Source: Cryomorphaceae bacterium (GTDB lineage: Bacteria; Bacteroidota; Bacteroidia; Flavobacteriales; Schleiferiaceae). From it: DNA of 11,790 nt. Shown in pieces: positions 1 to 8,087 of the stretch. The stretch's first letter is position 1, and each line of letters begins with the position of its first letter. A program made the translations under genes and the position numbers. Where the stretch lies: positions 1-11,790 of the forward strand of contig DLWR01000021.1 in the NCBI GenBank assembly GCA_003444795.1, in the 5' to 3' direction. The notes beneath the pieces are model-generated. The model ran no database searches, was not told the DNA's origin, and saw nothing but the letters and a program-made list of their open reading frames with translations.

Positions 1-663
1 GTAACACTTGGTGAAACATACAGGCGCAAACGTCGTATCGGCATTGCCAACACTTGAAGCGCGGTTGTAGCCACCGAAGCCATCACTGACACCACAAGCT
101 GCGAGGTCGCCGCTTGCTTCCGCTCCGTTCCAGTTGTTGCCATTGATGAACTTGTAGAACAAGTCCTGAGCCAATGGCATTTCAACCGTTACAGAGTAGA
201 TACCGTCACCGTCAGGGTCGGTCATTTCCGTAGAGCCAGGGTTCCAGCCTTGGAAGCTGCCCGCTACGTGGATGCCGTCCGCAGAGATCGCGCCGTTAGC
301 TACTTCCCATGCCATGTTCACATTGAAGGTTACTTCGATAGAACAAGCGTCACAAGAGCTCCAGCAAACTACGGGCAACGTGGTGTCACCAGCAGGTACG
401 GTCAATACACGGTTGGTGTATACGGTGTTACCGTTGGTACAAGATGCCGTGGGGTCGTTCATCTCCTGGATGCTCCAACCGTCCGCAGAGTACTTGAACT
501 CTTGGTAGCTACCTACTTCCAAAGGCAAGGTTACCGTCCAGATGTTGTCACCGTCAGGATCGCTCATGGCGTTACAGTTACCACACCAGTTGTTCCAGAA
601 GCCATTGACTTCAGGCGTAGTGAAGCTCTGTGTCACCTTGTTCATGTCGACTTGGAAGGTCAC
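1..663 (-). repeat. Two consecutive E-set/starch-binding-like domains
   Basis: Residues 1094-1197 and 1204 to the window edge share one plan: VTF.V.M at the start, VNGFWNNW or VAGSFQGWN, then an M.DPDGD.I(W/Y)(T/S)VT stretch, a YKF or FKY strand with a following Asn/Trp turn, and a VCW or VCF strand next to Cys pairs near the end. This is the layout of immunoglobulin-like (E-set, CBM48/CBM20-like) modules that recur in secreted Bacteroidota proteins. The name is by pattern recognition, and carbohydrate binding has not been shown. The second copy reaches the window edge at or near its natural end. Confidence 0.65.
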
Positions 664-3600
664 ATTTGAGTACTGGGTACAAGAAATGTTGAAGACCGTA
701 GAGTCGTACATCGGAGGATTCGTGGTGCTACCATAGTGGAAGGCGCCCCAAGGTGCACCATTTGGTCCAGCCAATGTGGTATCAATGGTAATCACATTGT
801 TTGCTCCCCATGGGCACAAAATGTCTACTTGGTACCAACCTGCATTTGTGCCATCATCCAGACCGTCGCCGTAAGAGTCTTCAATCCGGAACTCGTAGGT
901 ACCATTGTCAGGGATACAAACGGTGTCTATGTGAGTAGCCGCAGCTGCGTTGTACGGAGAAACGTTTGCGTATGGCCCTCCAGAAGCCCACACCACACCG
1001 GTGTTCACATCTTGGATGTACCACGTGTTCTCTGAACCAAAGATGTCGGTCGTCAATTCGACGCGCACTTGAGTACATGGCGTCAAAACCCCATCAATCT
1101 CAAAATTATCTACAGCCCAATACCAACCCCATGTTCCAGATCCATCGCTGTAACGCAGTCGAACTTGGAAATCCATGTTTTGGTATGCCGTAACGTTGTA
1201 ATTCTCATGAACGGGGGCCGTCCAAGAGCCACGAGTAGCCGTCATGGTATCAACCGTTACCCAGTTGCTGCCGTCAAATACCTCAACGTAACCAGCCGTT
1301 CCTGGGTAACTTCTCCAGTAGTGATCAAACTCGACCGTAATGGTGTCATAACCCATCGCAGGGATCACTGGGGAAGTCAATGAAGCATTAACAGCGCCTG
1401 CAGAGGAGCCAGCCGCGTCATCATCAATCATGACGAAAGCCGATCCGTTGATCGAGGATGAACCATAACTGGTTACGCCCTCCCACATCGGGTTGCCCGC
1501 ATCTGATGTCCAGTCGCAAGGAATACCACTGTTAAAGTCAACATTATATGGGATAACCGTTGCTGCCGGCGCCGCTCCAGGTGTAGCAGAGGCCGCGGTA
1601 ATGGGACCTACGCAGCCCTCAGAGACAACCCAGTCATAGGCATAATAAACACGAACGTTTGTGGTACCGAACTGAACAGAATCCAAAGAGGCCACACCAG
1701 CAACCGTGTATGGGTATGCTCCGCCTGCTGTTGCGCGGTGCAGCTGGCCCGTTGTGCCGCCCAAGAATGCCATGTTGATATAATAGGTGCCCGGCATCAA
1801 GGCGAGGCCAACAGGAACTTGATGCGTACCTGCTACCGCAACAGAAATCGTGTCAGAGCGCATCAATTCCGCACCACTATGGCCAGAAGTCTTGTTGCCT
1901 CCGCCTTCAGAAATGCGAACTTGGAAGTTGACCAAACCATTGGAAATGACAGAAATAGAATCCAGCGTCATGGGCTTCTGTACAGAGAACCACATACCAT
2001 TGGTGAAGTTGCCGAATCCACCCGTCAAGGTAGTTGGGGGTCCAAAGTGCACAGGGCCTGCGCTATTATCATCGGCATAAACAGTTGCACCATAGCTTAC
2101 TGCCGCTGTTACTGGTGGCGTAGTGAAGCTATTGCCCATGGCAATCACTGCGTTGTTAGCGTCCAACCAAAGAACTGTGTTGTTCGGGTTGGCAGCAGAA
2201 GCCGTGAAGGTTACGCCAGCTACACCACAAGAGGACTGAGCAGGAATACTCAACGTATCTGTTACAGGGCATGAAGGCGTTAAACAAGGAGAAGAGAATT
2301 GGCCAAATACAGTGCTTGCTGTAAATGTATTACCAGCGGTGTGTGTGAAAACGACGATGCCGTTTGGATTCACAACCGTAAAGCCAACCTCCATGGTCCA
2401 AGAACCCAGTGTGCCCACAACAACCGTCACCGTGTCATCCGGGCAAAGTGAAATGTATTCTGTTGCTGCGAAACCATTCGTAAACGTAGATCCTACGGAA
2501 CCCGCAACCTGGCCGTTTTGAAGAAACGAAATAATATTTCCATTCCAGCCGTCACCATAGCTATCCGTCATGTTCACTGTGTACGAGCACTGGTATTGAG
2601 GAGCGCAACTGCAAGAAGCCAAGAACGTTCCAAAAACAGTAGTGGCCGTGAAGGATGCCGTAGATGAGGATCCATAATTGCGAACCAAAACAGTGTCGCC
2701 ATTTGGATCAACTACCGTGAAGCCAACTTCATAGGTGTATGAGCCTAGGGTTGCAACACTTACGGTCACTGAATCGCCTGAACACAAATTGACAGTGGCC
2801 ATGCCCGAAGAACCAGAAGCTAGAGTCACTGTTCCTGCAGATACGCCACCTTGACTAAAGTCAATCACGTTGCCGTTCCAACCATCACCCCAAGAGTCCA
2901 CCATGTATACGGTATACTGACACTGGCTTGTAAGTCCACAAGCCGCTGTCGTCGTTGTTACGTCAGAAGACCAGGATGTTGTATCTCCTGCTGCGCAAAT
3001 CTCACGGACACTCCAGTCATAGTCTGTCGTGGCCATTAAACCACTAACTGTTGAACCAGATCCGGCAACATTCAACACCGTATATGCGCCCGTTGAACCC
3101 GACGTACGGTATCGAACTTGAGCACCAATCGGAGTATTATTACTTGACCAGTTGGCTTTGAATGAGACGTCAGCAATATCTGTCGCGTTCAACCCTCCCG
3201 TTTGGAAACAAGTTCCCCAAGCAAAAGTGACATAGGTGTTATCAGGATAGTTTAAACCAACATACTGCACTCCAATATTTGGCGATCCAGTTACTTCAAA
3301 AGCCGTGGTACTATTTACTTGAAGTCCTTTTGTAAACGTTCCAGCTCCAGAGCCGACGTAGTTCATGTCTACCAGGTAGATGCTATTGGTGGTCTCTTCA
3401 AGTACAAATGCAAAGTATGCATACGAGAGTGTGCCAATTCTATATGAATGGTAAACAACCCATAGTTGGCGATTTGGAGCCGTTCCCTCAACTCCCATGA
3501 ATACATCATCATTTGATGCCAAGGGTGGGTTAAATGCATCCCAAAATGCGATGGTGTTGTTTGGCAGCGCACTGTTTGGCAACGCGCTGTTGTCGTTCAG

Positions 3601-3942
3601 ACTTGTGTCTACAACCGTTGACGCCACAGTAGTGTCAAAAGTCATTAAGCCATTTTTACTTACGCAGAATTTACTTACTGCTGAACCGTAAAAGTTGAAC
3701 GAGAATGGTATAGTCTGTGCAGCTGACCATTCATTTGAGGAGGCACCAGATCCAGCCGTGTTGTCGTGGATATTCGTGTAACCAGAGCTCGTACTACTTT
3801 GATAATAGTCATAGCCCGTTCGCACACCCCCTGGGTTTCCGGCGTTGGCACCTGAGTCCCACCAGCCGTAGGTTTGCGCGCTCAGACTTCCCGTTAGGAG
3901 GAAGACAAAACACGCTAACCATAGAGTTAATTTTTGTTTCAT
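1..3942 (-). CDS. Giant secreted multidomain surface protein, 3' end outside window
   Basis: One frame is open for 1314 codons from ATG at 3942 to the left edge with no stop, so the gene is C-terminally incomplete here. Residues 1-22 are a classic signal peptide (Lys-rich start, hydrophobic core, SLSA before Q23). Segments visible in order: a beta-sandwich-like N-terminal domain (about 24-245, with a KNGLMTF stretch and LPNNTIAFWD); a fibronectin type III-like domain (about 247-334); two tandem Cys-containing domains with DSxGDGWNG motifs (343-445 and 454-553); an Ig-like plus beta-rich segment (about 555-790); a MAM/cleaved-adhesin-like jellyroll (about 795-953); a further segment with DSYGDG (1022-1027); and two E-set/starch-binding-like domains (1094-1197 and 1204 onward). 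Such architectures in Bacteroidota usually end in a type IX secretion C-terminal domain; that end is not visible, so the export route is inferred. Adhesion or polymer binding is plausible, but I see no enzyme motif. The frame is certain; the function is not. Confidence 0.93.
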   Translation of the reverse strand, partial: MKQKLTLWLACFVFLLTGSLSAQTYGWWDSGANAGNPGGVRTGYDYYQSSTSSGYTNIHDNTAGSGASSNEWSAAQTIPFSFNFYGSAVSKFCVSKNGLMTFDTTVASTVVDTSLNDNSALPNSALPNNTIAFWDAFNPPLASNDDVFMGVEGTAPNRQLWVVYHSYRIGTLSYAYFAFVLEETTNSIYLVDMNYVGSGAGTFTKGLQVNSTTAFEVTGSPNIGVQYVGLNYPDNTYVTFAWGTCFQTGGLNATDIADVSFKANWSSNNTPIGAQVRYRTSGSTGAYTVLNVAGSGSTVSGLMATTDYDWSVREICAAGDTTSWSSDVTTTTAACGLTSQCQYTVYMVDSWGDGWNGNVIDFSQGGVSAGTVTLASGSSGMATVNLCSGDSVTVSVATLGSYTYEVGFTVVDPNGDTVLVRNYGSSSTASFTATTVFGTFLASCSCAPQYQCSYTVNMTDSYGDGWNGNIISFLQNGQVAGSVGSTFTNGFAATEYISLCPDDTVTVVVGTLGSWTMEVGFTVVNPNGIVVFTHTAGNTFTASTVFGQFSSPCLTPSCPVTDTLSIPAQSSCGVAGVTFTASAANPNNTVLWLDANNAVIAMGNSFTTPPVTAAVSYGATVYADDNSAGPVHFGPPTTLTGGFGNFTNGMWFSVQKPMTLDSISVISNGLVNFQVRISEGGGNKTSGHSGAELMRSDTISVAVAGTHQVPVGLALMPGTYYINMAFLGGTTGQLHRATAGGAYPYTVAGVASLDSVQFGTTNVRVYYAYDWVVSEGCVGPITAASATPGAAPAATVIPYNVDFNSGIPCDWTSDAGNPMWEGVTSYGSSSINGSAFVMIDDDAAGSSAGAVNASLTSPVIPAMGYDTITVEFDHYWRSYPGTAGYVEVFDGSNWVTVDTMTATRGSWTAPVHENYNVTAYQNMDFQVRLRYSDGSGTWGWYWAVDNFEIDGVLTPCTQVRVELTTDIFGSENTWYIQDVNTGVVWASGGPYANVSPYNAAAATHIDTVCIPDNGTYEFRIEDSYGDGLDDGTNAGWYQVDILCPWGANNVITIDTTLAGPNGAPWGAFHYGSTTNPPMYDSTVFNISCTQYSNVTFQVDMNKVTQSFTTPEVNGFWNNWCGNCNAMSDPDGDNIWTVTLPLEVGSYQEFKYSADGWSIQEMNDPTASCTNGNTVYTNRVLTVPAGDTTLPVVCWSSCDACSIEVTFNVNMAWEVANGAISADGIHVAGSFQGWNPGSTEMTDPDGDGIYSVTVEMPLAQDLFYKFINGNNWNGAEASGDLAACGVSDGFGGYNRASSVGNADTTFAPVCFTKCY
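2284..2916 (-). repeat. Tandem pair of ~100-residue DSxGDGWNG domains
   Basis: Within the giant secreted protein, residues 343-445 and 454-553 are two copies of the same domain at a 111-residue period. Both start with YTV.M.DSxGDGWNGN, carry a central LC..D.VTV...TLGS strand, then EVGFTVV.PNG, and end at TVFG.F...C. By eye about half the residues are identical, and stretches of the DNA are close to identical, which suggests an old but not ancient duplication. The acidic DSxGDG loop resembles a calcium-binding loop; that is inference only. A third, more diverged DSYGDG loop occurs at residues 1022-1027. Confidence 0.8.
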
Positions 3943-4157
3943 GCGATTAGAGATTTTGGTAAATAGTCACCTAAATTATGGAAATTAATTTTATTAGATG
4001 TTAATAAGTTGTGACTTTTTGCGCTTTAAACATTTATAAAAGCCATTTTTTGACGCATTTTTCTTGTAAAATGTATCATATGCAACTTTGTTTAGAGTGA
4101 CTAACATTTGGGGCATCAAAAACACGGCAGCCCTTATTCATAAAGGGATGGCGAGAC
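3943..4157. other. AT-rich intergenic region between paaY and the secreted-protein gene
   Basis: These 215 bp contain no convincing gene on either strand. The half next to the secreted-protein start is very AT-rich (runs such as AATTAATTTTATTA), and must hold that gene's promoter and leader unless it is read through from paaY. I looked for the Bacteroidota TTG-N19..22-TAnnTTTG promoter on the minus strand and found only poor partial matches, so no promoter is called. No clear Shine-Dalgarno sequence precedes the ATG at 3942, which is common in Bacteroidota. Confidence 0.6.
4118..4147 (-). terminator. Weak candidate terminator after paaY
   Basis: Ten bases past the paaY stop, the minus strand reads CCCTT-TATGAAT-AAGGG (4147-4131), a 5-bp stem that can be lengthened with a bulge, and a run of five T follows nine bases later (4122-4118). 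The stem is short and the T-run is displaced, so this is a poor intrinsic terminator. It is listed because it is the only hairpin candidate between the paa operon and the next gene. Confidence 0.2.
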
Positions 4158-4736
4158 TCAACGAGGGGAGTATCCGCCCTCAGAACGAGGGCGGTTCGGC
4201 TCTGGGCCGGTCAAAGGCTCACAGGCCATTAAACTATTTTCACATTCTTGAGGTAGGCGCTGGTACCAGGCCGTCCCTTCTGTCTTCCAGGCGATCTGTT
4301 CGTCCGAAACTTCTTTGACGATTTTGGCCGGATTGCCCACCACCACAGAGCGAGCGGGAATTTGCATGCCTTGGGGCACAAAAGCGAGTGCCCCCACAAT
4401 ACACTCGGGTCCCAGAACGACATCGTCCATGAGTACGGCGTTCATGCCCACCAGGCAGTTTCGGCCCACATGTGCCCCGTGAACAATAGCGCCATGGCCG
4501 ATGTGCGCGGAAGGTTCGAGTACCACATCCTTTCCCGGGAAAACGTGCACCACACAATTCTCTTGAACGTTGGCGCCCTCCATGACGGTGATTCGGCCCC
4601 AGTCGCCACGCAAAACGGCCCCGGGACCGATGTACACGTTTGCTTCAATCCAAACATCCCCCGTCACGTTCGCTTGAGGGTGCACAAATGCGCTCGGGTG
4701 AACAATGGGTTTGAGGCCGTTGAATTCGTAAAACAT
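4158..4736 (-). CDS. paaY: PaaY, hexapeptide-repeat thioesterase of phenylacetate catabolism
   Basis: This 192-residue protein is a left-handed beta-helix of the gamma-carbonic-anhydrase-like family and matches the E. coli PaaY pattern closely from YEFNGLKPIV to the C-terminal AWKTEGTAWYQ region. PaaY hydrolyses CoA thioesters of ring-derived dead-end products that would otherwise trap CoA. Hexapeptide turns are seen throughout (ANVYIGPGAVLRGD, GRNCLVGMNAVLMDD). The probable metal-binding histidines are His64 (NCVVH), His81 and His86 (HGAIVHG). ATG 4736 is chosen because it lies two bases after the paaJ stop and matches the family N-terminus; the frame upstream only covers paaJ antiphase sequence. 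It is the last gene of the operon. The final 12 or so residues are rich in Pro, Arg and Gly and look unstructured. Confidence 0.93.
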   Translation of the reverse strand: MFYEFNGLKPIVHPSAFVHPQANVTGDVWIEANVYIGPGAVLRGDWGRITVMEGANVQENCVVHVFPGKDVVLEPSAHIGHGAIVHGAHVGRNCLVGMNAVLMDDVVLGPECIVGALAFVPQGMQIPARSVVVGNPAKIVKEVSDEQIAWKTEGTAWYQRLPQECENSLMACEPLTGPEPNRPRSEGGYSPR

Positions 4737-4738
4737 CG

Positions 4739-5947
4739 TTAGGCGCGTTCGAGGATTAGCGCATAGCCCTGGCCCACGCCAATGCACATGGCAACTAACG
4801 CATACCGCCCTTGCGTGCGTTGCAAGTAGCGGGCAGCTTGAAGGGCGATTCTTGCGCCCGACATGCCTAAGGGATGGCCCAATGCAATGGCCCCTCCATA
4901 CGGATTGACGCGGGTGTCGCGATCGTCTAAACCCAGAGCACGCGTGCAAGCCAAAGATTGGGCGGCAAAGGCTTCATTGAGTTCGATCACATCCATGTCC
5001 TCCAAGCGAAGGCCAGACTTCGCCAAGACCTTTTGCGTAGCGGGAACCGGGCCAATGCCCATGGTGCGGGGCTCTACCCCTGCCACCGCGCCGGCCACTA
5101 CCCGGGCCAATGGGGTGAAGTCATGCGCCTTGACCCCTTCCCCTGTGGCCATAAGCAAAGCCGCTGACCCATCGTTTAGGCCACTAGCGTTTCCGGCTGT
5201 CACCGTCCCGTTCTTTCTAAACGCTGGGCGCAAAGCCGATAGAGCCTCCAGCGTGGTTTGGGGCTTGGGGAATTCATCCTGTGAAACCCAGATAGGGTCG
5301 CCTTTTCGCTGTGGGATAGCTACAGGAACAATGTCCGCATCGAAGTGTCCAGCCGCTTTTGCTGACGCCGTCTTCTGCTGGCTCCAAAGGGCAAAAGCGT
5401 CTTGGTCCTCTCGTGAAATGCTGTACTGGTCCACTAGGTTTTCTGCGGTCTCGCCCATCGCGTCCACCCCATAGCGGTCCCGCATGACCGGATTGATAAA
5501 GCGCCAGCCAAAGGAAGAGTCGTACAATTGGCTATCGGTGCCGTAGGGGCGGCCGGATTTGCTCATGACATAGGGTGCGCGCGTCATGTGCTCTACCCCG
5601 CCTGCGATAAAAACATCCCCATCGCCATGCGTCATGGCGCGGGCCGCTTGTTGCACCGCGCTCAATCCGGAAGCGCAAAGACGGTTCACTGTTTCTGCAG
5701 GAACAGAGGTGGGTAAGCCTGCCAATAAACTGGCCATTCGAGCCACGTTTCTGTTGTCTTCCCCAGCTTGGTTGGCACAGCCCAAAAGGACATCCGCCAC
5801 GGCTGCAGGGTCCAGGCTAGGGTGGCGCTCCATGAGGGAAGAAATAGCATGAGCCGCTAGGTCGTCCGCGCGGACATCGCTCAAAGCCCCACCAAAGGAT
5901 CCAATGGGGCTGCGAACGCCGTCAATGATGTAAGGGGTCAAATCCAT
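4739..5947 (-). CDS. paaJ: PaaJ, 3-oxoadipyl-CoA/3-oxo-5,6-dehydrosuberyl-CoA thiolase
   Basis: A full-length 402-residue thiolase. It has the nucleophile Cys91 in NRLCASG, the NEAFAAQ motif (324-330), His358 in GGAIALGHPLGMSGAR and the second catalytic Cys388 in CIGVGQG. Length and motifs fit acetyl-CoA acetyltransferase-type enzymes. In this operon the expected role is the two thiolytic steps of the pathway: cleavage of the C8 3-oxo-acyl-CoA after ring opening and of 3-oxoadipyl-CoA to acetyl-CoA and succinyl-CoA. The start ATG 5947 lies inside the end of paaI (10-base overlap), which suggests translational coupling. Thiolase substrate cannot be read from sequence alone, so the PaaJ assignment depends on context. 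PcaF-type 3-oxoadipyl-CoA thiolase of the beta-ketoadipate pathway is the close alternative. Confidence 0.9.
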   Translation of the reverse strand: MDLTPYIIDGVRSPIGSFGGALSDVRADDLAAHAISSLMERHPSLDPAAVADVLLGCANQAGEDNRNVARMASLLAGLPTSVPAETVNRLCASGLSAVQQAARAMTHGDGDVFIAGGVEHMTRAPYVMSKSGRPYGTDSQLYDSSFGWRFINPVMRDRYGVDAMGETAENLVDQYSISREDQDAFALWSQQKTASAKAAGHFDADIVPVAIPQRKGDPIWVSQDEFPKPQTTLEALSALRPAFRKNGTVTAGNASGLNDGSAALLMATGEGVKAHDFTPLARVVAGAVAGVEPRTMGIGPVPATQKVLAKSGLRLEDMDVIELNEAFAAQSLACTRALGLDDRDTRVNPYGGAIALGHPLGMSGARIALQAARYLQRTQGRYALVAMCIGVGQGYALILERA

Positions 5948-6351
5948 GGCTGGTCTTTTTTATACACGGTTCCTTTGAATAACGCGACCGGTTCTTCCTC
6001 CCGCTTTACGATCACCTCATAACGCGCAAGTCTCTTTCCGTTTTGAAGCTCTGTGGCCGAGGCGATAAGATTGTCCCCGGGATAGACGGGGCTGATATGT
6101 GAAATGCCCGTTTCAATGCTTACCGCATGTTGCCCGCGGCTGTTGCTGGCAAAGGCAAATGCACTATCCGCAAAGCTGAAAGTGATTCCGCCATGAGATA
6201 TGCCAAACCCATTCACCATCTCAGGACGCACAGTCATTTTCAAACGGCAATGGCCCGCGCCAATTTCCAGCACTTCCAACCCCAGCCACTGGCTGAAGGC
6301 ATCGTGGTCCATCATTTTTTGAACAATTTCGGCGGGGGAAAGGGCGTTCAT
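5938..6351 (-). CDS. paaI: PaaI, hot-dog fold phenylacetyl-CoA-pathway thioesterase
   Basis: A 137-residue hot-dog thioesterase, the usual PaaI length. The signature NGFGISHGGITFSFADSAFA spans residues 48-66, with the HGG motif at 53-55 and the catalytic-type Asp62 on the following helix. The second strand set contains SIETGISHISPVYPGD. The PaaI family hydrolyses hydroxylated or ring-modified phenylacetyl-CoA thioesters and is thought to rescue CoA when the ring-opening steps stall. The stop overlaps the paaJ start by 10 bases, and the start is nine bases after the stop of the upstream 164-residue gene. Two unrelated thioesterases, PaaI and PaaY, thus flank the thiolase. Confidence 0.93.
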   Translation of the reverse strand: MNALSPAEIVQKMMDHDAFSQWLGLEVLEIGAGHCRLKMTVRPEMVNGFGISHGGITFSFADSAFAFASNSRGQHAVSIETGISHISPVYPGDNLIASATELQNGKRLARYEVIVKREEEPVALFKGTVYKKDQPWI

Positions 6352-6360
6352 GGCAGAAAG

Positions 6361-6855
6361 TTACGACGCCTTTGGTCCTTCAGGAATGTCTAATGCCTCC
6401 TCAAAGCAGCCAATGAGAATGTCAATGAGCAGCATCAAGTTGTGGCGCTGCAGTTGCTCAGCAGGAAGGCCCTTGCGCAGTTCTTGGTGCAGGAAGTTTC
6501 GCACTTCGGCAAAGACAAAGGGGCTGCGAGATGCCTCGGTCACAGTATCCACGTTCATGGTGTCGTTGGCCTCGAGGGCCTCGAATGCTTCCACCACTCC
6601 GCGGGTGACGTCTTCGATGACCAAGTTGCTAATTGGCTTAACTGCAATAGCCGCCAGGCGAAATCCTTCTCGGAGCAATAGGGCCGAACGCACCAACTGC
6701 TCATGTTCATCGTCCTCGAATTCCTCGGATAAATTGAGCAAGAAGCCAAATAGGGCCGGCTGTTCGTCCATGAACGCGGACAAGTTTTGGCCATATTCCT
6801 CATGGCTCCAATTGCGAACCCGGTGGATCGCGTGTTCAAACATAGGCGCTGACAT
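6361..6855 (-). CDS. Uncharacterised acidic helical protein inside the paa operon
   Basis: I do not recognise this 164-residue protein. It reads as almost entirely alpha-helical and acidic, with no signal peptide, membrane helix or cofactor motif. Notable stretches are HRVRNWSHEEYGQNLSAFMD (11-30), EQPALFGFLLNLSEEF (31-46) followed by an acidic cluster (47-53), LLLREGFRLAAIA (59-71) and a C-terminal helix LMLLIDILIGCFEEAL (140-155). It starts eight bases after the paaH stop and ends nine bases before paaI, so it is almost certainly co-transcribed and cytoplasmic. A second ATG at residue 5 (6843) is an alternative start. A role as accessory, adaptor or regulatory factor for phenylacetate breakdown is inferred from position only. 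Its neighbours' codon usage and composition look similar, arguing against recent insertion. Confidence 0.85.
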   Translation of the reverse strand: MSAPMFEHAIHRVRNWSHEEYGQNLSAFMDEQPALFGFLLNLSEEFEDDEHEQLVRSALLLREGFRLAAIAVKPISNLVIEDVTRGVVEAFEALEANDTMNVDTVTEASRSPFVFAEVRNFLHQELRKGLPAEQLQRHNLMLLIDILIGCFEEALDIPEGPKAS

Positions 6856-6863
6856 ATACGTAG

Positions 6864-8039
6864 TTAAAATGTGGGAGCTTTGGCCGCCCAGTCTTGTAAA
6901 AGCGGATTTGGGAAGTAGCGAGGGTCGCCGGTGCGGCTGTGCAGGGCGCGAAGCGTGGCTTCGGCGCGATCAAATCCCCATTCTTGGCCCCATGCCAATA
7001 ATCCTTTGGGATAATTGACCCCTTTGGTCATGGCCGTTTCTAGGTCGGCGGGACTGGCGATGCCTCGGTAAATAGCATCTGCGGCTTCGTTGATTAGTAG
7101 GGCTAGGATTCGGTGCACAATGGCCTCCCCCAACGTGGTGTCCTTTGTGGGTGTTTGCGCATGGGCTCCGTCGCGGTAATCGTAAAAGCCTCGGCCCGTT
7201 TTCTTGCCGAGCCAGCCTGCTTCCAAGAGGCGCTTTTGGGAGAGATTTGGTCGGAAGCGGGGGGAATAATAGAACTGCGTCCAAACGGTTTCGGTCACGG
7301 TATAGTTAACATCGTGTCCGATCAAGTCCATGAGGGCGAAGGGGCCCATTCGGAAGCCCGCTAGTTCTGTCATCGCCCAATCAATTGTAGGAACATCCGC
7401 CAGGCCTTCTTCCAAGATGTTCATCGCCTCCGCGTAGTAGGGGCGCGCCACTCGGTTCACAATGAAGCCCGGACTGTCTTTGGCCACAACGCCAGTTTTG
7501 CCCCAAGCGGCAACGGAAGCCACGCACCGCGCAAGCACCTGGGGATCCGTAGCCAAACTGGGAACAATTTCTACCAAGGGCATCAAGGGCGCTGGATTAA
7601 AAAAATGCAGTCCAATGACGCGCGCTGGATTCTTCACTCCCGCAGAAATGGCGGCAATGCTCAGGGAAGAGGTGTTTGTCGCCAAAATGCAGCCTTCAGA
7701 AACCACGTCATCGAGGGTTTTAAAGACGGAGCGCTTGGCCTCCAAATTCTCATAAATAGCTTCAATCACCAAATCGGAATCGCTCGCCTCGCGCAAGTAT
7801 AGAATGGGGGTGATGTGGCCCAGAATATCTGCTGCACGTTCCGAGGTGAAGGTTCCTTTTTCCACCAAACGATCCATAGTCGCCTGCATTTTCTGCATGG
7901 CGCGCTCCAAGGCTTCGTCTTTAGTGTCATATACATTTACCCGCACGCCGGCTTGGGCCAAAACTTGGGCAATACCCGAACCCATGGCGCCAGCGCCAAC
8001 TACGGTAGCGGTTCGAATAGGGGATGCATTGTGTTCCAT
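6864..8039 (-). CDS. paaH: PaaH, 3-hydroxyadipyl-CoA dehydrogenase
   Basis: A 391-residue NAD-dependent 3-hydroxyacyl-CoA dehydrogenase. The Rossmann motif VGAGAMGSG lies at residues 14-22. The catalytic pair is His145 (GLHFFNP) with Glu157 (PLVEIV), Asn122 and Ser124 lie in NTSS, and SPGFIVNR (189-196) starts the C-terminal helical domain (to about 283). A second, shorter helical segment (about 302-385, with GVNYPKGLLAWGQEWG) resembles a partial copy of the C-terminal domain. E. coli PaaH is about 475 residues, so this form is roughly 80 shorter, with the second half reduced. In the pathway it oxidises 3-hydroxyadipyl-CoA to 3-oxoadipyl-CoA. A butyryl-type 3-hydroxyacyl-CoA dehydrogenase is the sequence alternative; the operon favours PaaH. 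Confidence 0.92.
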   Translation of the reverse strand: MEHNASPIRTATVVGAGAMGSGIAQVLAQAGVRVNVYDTKDEALERAMQKMQATMDRLVEKGTFTSERAADILGHITPILYLREASDSDLVIEAIYENLEAKRSVFKTLDDVVSEGCILATNTSSLSIAAISAGVKNPARVIGLHFFNPAPLMPLVEIVPSLATDPQVLARCVASVAAWGKTGVVAKDSPGFIVNRVARPYYAEAMNILEEGLADVPTIDWAMTELAGFRMGPFALMDLIGHDVNYTVTETVWTQFYYSPRFRPNLSQKRLLEAGWLGKKTGRGFYDYRDGAHAQTPTKDTTLGEAIVHRILALLINEAADAIYRGIASPADLETAMTKGVNYPKGLLAWGQEWGFDRAEATLRALHSRTGDPRYFPNPLLQDWAAKAPTF

Positions 8040-8087
8040 GTAAAAAGGATCAAGGGGCTACAAAGGTCCGGCAGAAAGCGCGATTCA

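Noticed and set aside
250..2521. Several plus-strand frames of 60-180 residues opposite the secreted-protein gene
   Set aside because: The minus-strand frame is open for 1314 codons with recognisable domains; the opposite frames show no motifs and overlap one another.
3965..4102. AGTCAC/GTGACT hexamers at 3965, 4011 and 4097 as an operator
   Set aside because: Only six bases each, irregular spacing and AT-rich surroundings make chance occurrence likely.
4174..4194. Perfect 7-bp inverted repeat CCGCCCT/AGGGCGG as a terminator
   Set aside because: It lies inside the last codons of paaY and no T-run follows on the minus strand.
4737..4949. 71-residue N-terminal extension of PaaY
   Set aside because: The extension lies wholly inside the paaJ coding region out of frame, is Arg/His/Cys-rich and has no counterpart in the family; ATG 4736 fits.
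4863..5474. 203-residue plus-strand open frame opposite paaJ
   Set aside because: It is the antisense shadow of a clear thiolase gene, with low-complexity Ala/Ser/Arg composition and no family resemblance.
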